Part shown: positions 6,317 to 9,193 of the stretch, piece after piece | Layout: each line of letters starts with the position of its first letter | Position numbering within the stretch: position 1 is the stretch's first letter | Source: Desulfobacteraceae bacterium | GTDB taxonomy: Bacteria; Desulfobacterota; Desulfobacteria; Desulfobacterales; JAABPS01 | Direction of reading: 5' to 3' | Length of the DNA: 9,193 bases | NCBI GenBank assembly: GCA_011391835.1 | Contig: JAABPS010000037.1 | Location: 1 to 9,193, forward strand | Made by a program: the position numbers and the translations under genes | Notes under the pieces: generated by a model | The model's database searches: none | Told to the model about the DNA's origin: nothing | What the model saw: the letters and a program-made list of their open reading frames with translations, nothing else

Positions 6317-7438
6317 TTATGGGAGAAACCGTATCTTGTTTTTAATTATATCATGAATCCCTTTGTAAATAACCATATTGTTGCCAACCCTTTTTCCGTC
6401 ATTAAAAATACGTATGTCATGGCTTGACGAATTCTTATTGAACCGATGAACATGAGGATACCTATGGGAAAGATATGTTGTCAATAACGGATCTTCAATC
6501 TTCACCAGGCATGTGCTGTCAACAGCCCGTTGGTATTTTTTTTGCTGGGATTCCAGTTTGGTGCGAAATCCTGTTATAATGCCGACCGCAAAATCACATT
6601 TATGGTATCGGTTTAGCGCGTTGTCCTTATTGTACTCAATCCATTTGGAATGAATGTAGTGTTTGATAAAATCATACACATAACTGGCGATCCGTATATT
6701 TTGAATGGTTCCACTGATTTCCAGAACCCGCCCCATTTTGTTTTTTTCAACCACATAGGCCGAAACCCAGATGCCCTGGACAAAATAAAAATCCTGTAAC
6801 AGATTTGCAATGAAATATTCTTCTCTGGGATGACGGAGCAAGGGGACGCCGATAAATATGCTCTCAAAATTTCGGTTCTCATTATGTTCCAGAAGACGAA
6901 TATTATATTTTGATATCAGTTCATGCGCCTTTGACATGGCGGCTTCTGCTTCATGTTGATTGGAGCTTTCGGAAAGGGCCATCAATTTTTTAATTCGAAG
7001 CATGATTTTGTCTTCGGCGTCAACAGGGCCGGACAACACCCGCTCATAAAGGGACTGGTAATTACCGGATGCTTTAGGATTGGCGCGAAGCAGGCGGCAT
7101 GCTTCCTGAAATCGTGGGCCATGGGGCGGTTCATTGAAAGGGCGAAACATCTGGTCGGCGAACTGATGGGCCATTTCATGCAGAAGGACTTCCCGAATGG
7201 AATCCCATGGATAGTTCAAAACAAAATGCCGGTTTAAACAAATTTCATTTTTTTCTGGAGACCAGTATCCCAATCTGCTTTTCAAGGATTGCAGGCTGAA
7301 CAGGGGTTTTTTAAAATTTATTCGTTGTGTTGGACTTAAAAGATACAAAGCAGCTTCCCATTCACAGGATAACCCCTGCAGGATCTTGCGTTCCAGTATT
7401 TTTTGGACTGCTTCGTTTGACTGTTTTCTCGACCGCAT
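6317..7438 (-). CDS. SprT-like zinc metallopeptidase fused to a DUF2786 domain
   Basis: 373 residues, with no signal peptide. Residues about 10-125 match the SprT-like fold: HEMAH (87-91) is the HExxH zinc site with Glu88 as general base. HGPRF (106-110) supplies the likely third zinc ligand His106, as in the SprT HGxxW/F motif. Residues about 143-182 match DUF2786: a KI-x-x-RIKKLMAL segment, then HEAEAA (162-167) and a KYNI end. The remainder (about 200-310) resembles the region that commonly follows DUF2786. SprT-like proteins include DNA-protein crosslink proteases such as Spartan, but the bacterial members are poorly characterised, so the substrate is unknown. ATG at 7438 has only a weak ribosome-binding site. 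The 138-bp gap to the cyclase gene holds a candidate promoter, so an operon is not certain. Confidence 0.82.
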   Translation of the reverse strand: MRSRKQSNEAVQKILERKILQGLSCEWEAALYLLSPTQRINFKKPLFSLQSLKSRLGYWSPEKNEICLNRHFVLNYPWDSIREVLLHEMAHQFADQMFRPFNEPPHGPRFQEACRLLRANPKASGNYQSLYERVLSGPVDAEDKIMLRIKKLMALSESSNQHEAEAAMSKAHELISKYNIRLLEHNENRNFESIFIGVPLLRHPREEYFIANLLQDFYFVQGIWVSAYVVEKNKMGRVLEISGTIQNIRIASYVYDFIKHYIHSKWIEYNKDNALNRYHKCDFAVGIITGFRTKLESQQKKYQRAVDSTCLVKIEDPLLTTYLSHRYPHVHRFNKNSSSHDIRIFNDGKRVGNNMVIYKGIHDIIKNKIRFLP

Positions 7439-7452
7439 GGATGCGCCAATAG

Positions 7453-7473
7453 CCTGTTGAAATGTTAATCAGG
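7453..7473. repeat. 21-bp imperfect dyad upstream of the peptidase gene
   Basis: CCTG (7453-7456) and CAGG (7470-7473) border a partly symmetric centre: CCTG-x-T-x-AA on one side and TT-x-A-x-CAGG on the other. It lies 15 bp before the peptidase ATG, in its presumed leader. The match is weak, and it is listed as a possible operator only. Confidence 0.2.
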
Positions 7474-7504
7474 TACACATAAAATCAGAAAATAATGCTT
7501 TTCC

Positions 7505-7540
7505 CTTGACTTGATAAACCCAAACTGGTTATTGGTCAAG
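7505..7540. promoter_or_regulatory. 36-bp imperfect palindrome with outward-facing -35-like boxes
   Basis: Arms CTTGAC (7505-7510) and GTCAAG (7535-7540) enclose ATAAACC (7514-7520) and GGTTAT (7527-7532), which pair with one bulged A. On the + strand TTGACT (7506-7511) resembles a -35. On the - strand TTGACC (7539-7534) does, with TATCAA (7516-7511) 17 nt further on. The element lies between the divergent peptidase and asparagine synthetase genes. It could be a shared operator or overlapping divergent promoters. No T-tract follows either arm, so a terminator is unlikely. Confidence 0.4.
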
Positions 7541-7614
7541 TCTGATTCTTTATTATTTGCGCACCTCAACTGTATGATCCATCATTTATTGCTATGAGAG
7601 ATGAAGGAGTTCGT

Positions 7615-7728
7615 ATGAAATCAGGGGCGCCATGTTCTAATCCGGTGAAAGGGAGTTTTGCAATGTGTTTTCCTCGCCCCATTCACATTGCATGTTTCCT
7701 TAAACCCAGATCACGTTTGATAGTGTAA
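7615..7728 (+). CDS. possible 37-aa small protein or leader upstream of asparagine synthetase
   Basis: ATG at 7615 is preceded by GAAGGAG (7603-7609) at 5-nt spacing, the best ribosome-binding site in the window. It opens a 37-codon frame ending at TAA (7726-7728), 11 nt before the asparagine synthetase ATG. An in-frame ATG at 7594 would add seven residues but has no comparable site. The peptide has three Cys and several Pro and basic residues, no membrane segment, and only one Asn, so it is not an obvious Asn-attenuation leader. I do not recognise it. It may be a translated leader that couples translation to the downstream gene, or chance. The rest of 7439-7614 contains only the dyads described. 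Confidence 0.3.
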   Translation: MKSGAPCSNPVKGSFAMCFPRPIHIACFLKPRSRLIV

Positions 7729-7739
7729 AGAGAACGCGT

Positions 7740-9193
7740 ATGTGCGGCATTCACGGAATCATATCCCGGACATTGGAAAAAGATGGAATAAAACGTCTCC
7801 TGTCCGATATGGGAGTTCTTCAGAGGCATCGGGGCCCGGATGATAAGCAAGAGGTTGTTTATCATACGCCATCCGGATCCATTGGTTTTGGATTCGTCCG
7901 GCTGTCTATATTGGATCTCGAAACAGGCATGCAGCCGATCCAATGCCCGTCCGACCAGTCCGCCATTATATGCAATGGACAGATATACAATTATGTAGAG
8001 CTCAGATCTGAACTAAAAGATCAGCCCTTTGTTTCAAAGGGTGATATTGAAGTTGCCCTTCATTTGTACCGGTTAAAAGGGACTAATTTTTTAAATGATC
8101 TCAACGGAATGTATGCGGGTGCGATTTTTGACAAACAAAAAGAAAAGCTTATATTGTTCAGGGACCGGTTTGGAATCAAGCCCTTATATTATACACAATG
8201 GAATAACCATTTTGCATTTTCATCGGAAGTAAAACCCCTGCTACGATGCAGGGGGCTTCCAACACAGCTAAATCTCTCGCGGGTTCCAACCTTTTTTACC
8301 TACAGGTATGTTCCGGGAGAGGAAACCATGTTTCTTGGGATTAAACGGCTGCTGCCAGGGCATTTTCTTGAATATGATTTAACTACCGGAGAGTTTCGAG
8401 TCGAGCGGTACTGGGAATACCGTCTGGATAGAGTGAACAGCAATATATCGCTGGATGAGGCGGCTGAAGAATTTTACCGGTTATTTCAAGACGCGGTAAA
8501 AATCAGGCTTCGAGCAGATGTAGAGGTGGGCTGCCTTTTAAGCGGTGGCATCGATTCATCTGCCGTATCATCGCAGGTTGTGCGGCAGCGTCCGTCCTGC
8601 AAGCTGTTTACCATGGCCTTTGATGAAGATATGTACAATGAACTTCCATTGGTTAAAAACTTTCTGGCGGTAAATGCCGACAGATTTCAATCCGCAGCGC
8701 ATATAGCAAAGCTGTGCGGAAAAGAGACCCTGAATCGGCTTATAGATATTGTTCGCGCCATTGAAGAGCCTATTTCTCTGGGCGCTGTTCTTCCAACCGA
8801 ACAGGTGTGCCAATTGGCCGGTGAACACGTCAAAGTTGTGATGACAGGAGAAGGGGCAGATGAGATTTTTGCCGGATATCGTAAATTCGTGCTGGAAATG
8901 GCAGCGAGCCAATACTACGACCTGACACCAGAGAGGCAGCGGGAGATTGACACCTTCTTACCGGAACTTGCCCCATACCTGACAATCAGAGATCATGACC
9001 CGGTCAGGCGTTATATTCAAAGTGAACTCCTTTTTAATGCACATGAGATTGAGGAACTGCTCGGGCGAAACGATATTTCCGGCTTTCAGATGGAAACAGC
9101 ATTGCCGGTGCTTAGCGGAAAGGAGCATCCATTAAACGCAGCTCTGGCCATTGAGAGCCGGTTTCGTCTTCCGGATTATGTTATTCTGCGGTT
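7740..9193 (+). CDS. asnB: asparagine synthetase (glutamine-hydrolysing), 3' end outside the window
   Basis: The frame from ATG 7740 stays open to the window edge: 484 complete codons, against about 600-650 for the family, so the C-terminus is missing. The N-terminal class II glutaminase (about 2-200) has nucleophile Cys2 in MCGI, HRGPDD (29-34), RLSILDL (53-59), NGQIYNY (78-84) and SKGDIEV (98-104). The synthetase domain has the PPi-loop SGGIDSS and later GEGADEIFAGY. It ends within an IESRFRLPDY segment. The enzyme converts aspartate, glutamine and ATP to asparagine in the cytoplasm. Some relatives amidate other substrates, such as cell-surface or peptide intermediates, so the product is not certain. 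The usual Glu of NGEIYN is Gln80 here. The Cys after the initiator fixes the start, because the N-terminal Cys must be exposed; the ribosome-binding site is only an AAGAGA. It is divergent from the peptidase gene. Confidence 0.87.
   Translation, partial: MCGIHGIISRTLEKDGIKRLLSDMGVLQRHRGPDDKQEVVYHTPSGSIGFGFVRLSILDLETGMQPIQCPSDQSAIICNGQIYNYVELRSELKDQPFVSKGDIEVALHLYRLKGTNFLNDLNGMYAGAIFDKQKEKLILFRDRFGIKPLYYTQWNNHFAFSSEVKPLLRCRGLPTQLNLSRVPTFFTYRYVPGEETMFLGIKRLLPGHFLEYDLTTGEFRVERYWEYRLDRVNSNISLDEAAEEFYRLFQDAVKIRLRADVEVGCLLSGGIDSSAVSSQVVRQRPSCKLFTMAFDEDMYNELPLVKNFLAVNADRFQSAAHIAKLCGKETLNRLIDIVRAIEEPISLGAVLPTEQVCQLAGEHVKVVMTGEGADEIFAGYRKFVLEMAASQYYDLTPERQREIDTFLPELAPYLTIRDHDPVRRYIQSELLFNAHEIEELLGRNDISGFQMETALPVLSGKEHPLNAALAIESRFRLPDYVILR

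Noticed and set aside
7505..7540. Rho-independent terminator
   Set aside because: The stem is AT-rich with internal mismatches and no run of T follows it on either strand.
8568..8912. 114-codon - strand ORF inside the asparagine synthetase gene
   Set aside because: It is antisense to the conserved synthetase domain and has no recognisable features.

Overview
The window looks like chromosomal DNA of roughly 40-45% GC from a Gram-negative bacterium with an outer membrane. The signs are a lipoprotein with Ala after the lipobox Cys and a CsgG-like domain. The mix of a Ser/Thr kinase carrying extracytoplasmic TPRs, an FHA-cyclase fusion and an IspD tail suggests a delta-proteobacterium/Desulfobacterota-type organism. 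That assignment is inferred from gene content, not from a marker gene. I see no insertion sequence, phage gene, tRNA, rRNA or CRISPR array.

Layout. Positions 3-92 are the last codons of ispD (+). The gene overlaps, stop to stop, a convergent LOG/TIGR00725-family gene (87-590, -). A gap of about 400 bp follows. It carries a strong sigma70-type promoter (766-794) and a perfect 13-bp inverted repeat. Next comes a two-gene + strand unit: a TPR/CsgG-like lipoprotein (992-2770) and a membrane Ser/Thr kinase with extracytoplasmic TPRs (2783-5278). The kinase ends overlapping, stop to stop, a convergent soluble class III nucleotidyl cyclase-FHA protein (5273-6178, -). Behind that gene lies a SprT-like zinc peptidase-DUF2786 protein (6317-7438, -). 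A divergent intergenic region of about 300 bp holds a 36-bp imperfect palindrome and a small ORF with a strong ribosome-binding site. The window ends inside a glutamine-hydrolysing asparagine synthetase (7740 to the edge, +).

The most interesting part is 992-6178. It has an outer-membrane lipoprotein with TPRs and a CsgG-like domain, and an inner-membrane kinase whose periplasmic part has TPRs plus a domain with two LTxxQ-like motifs. Beside them is a cytosolic cyclase fused to a phosphothreonine-binding FHA domain. I infer an envelope-sensing pathway that could couple Thr phosphorylation to cyclic nucleotide production. The domains are directly visible; the link between the proteins is a hypothesis from adjacency and known FHA chemistry.
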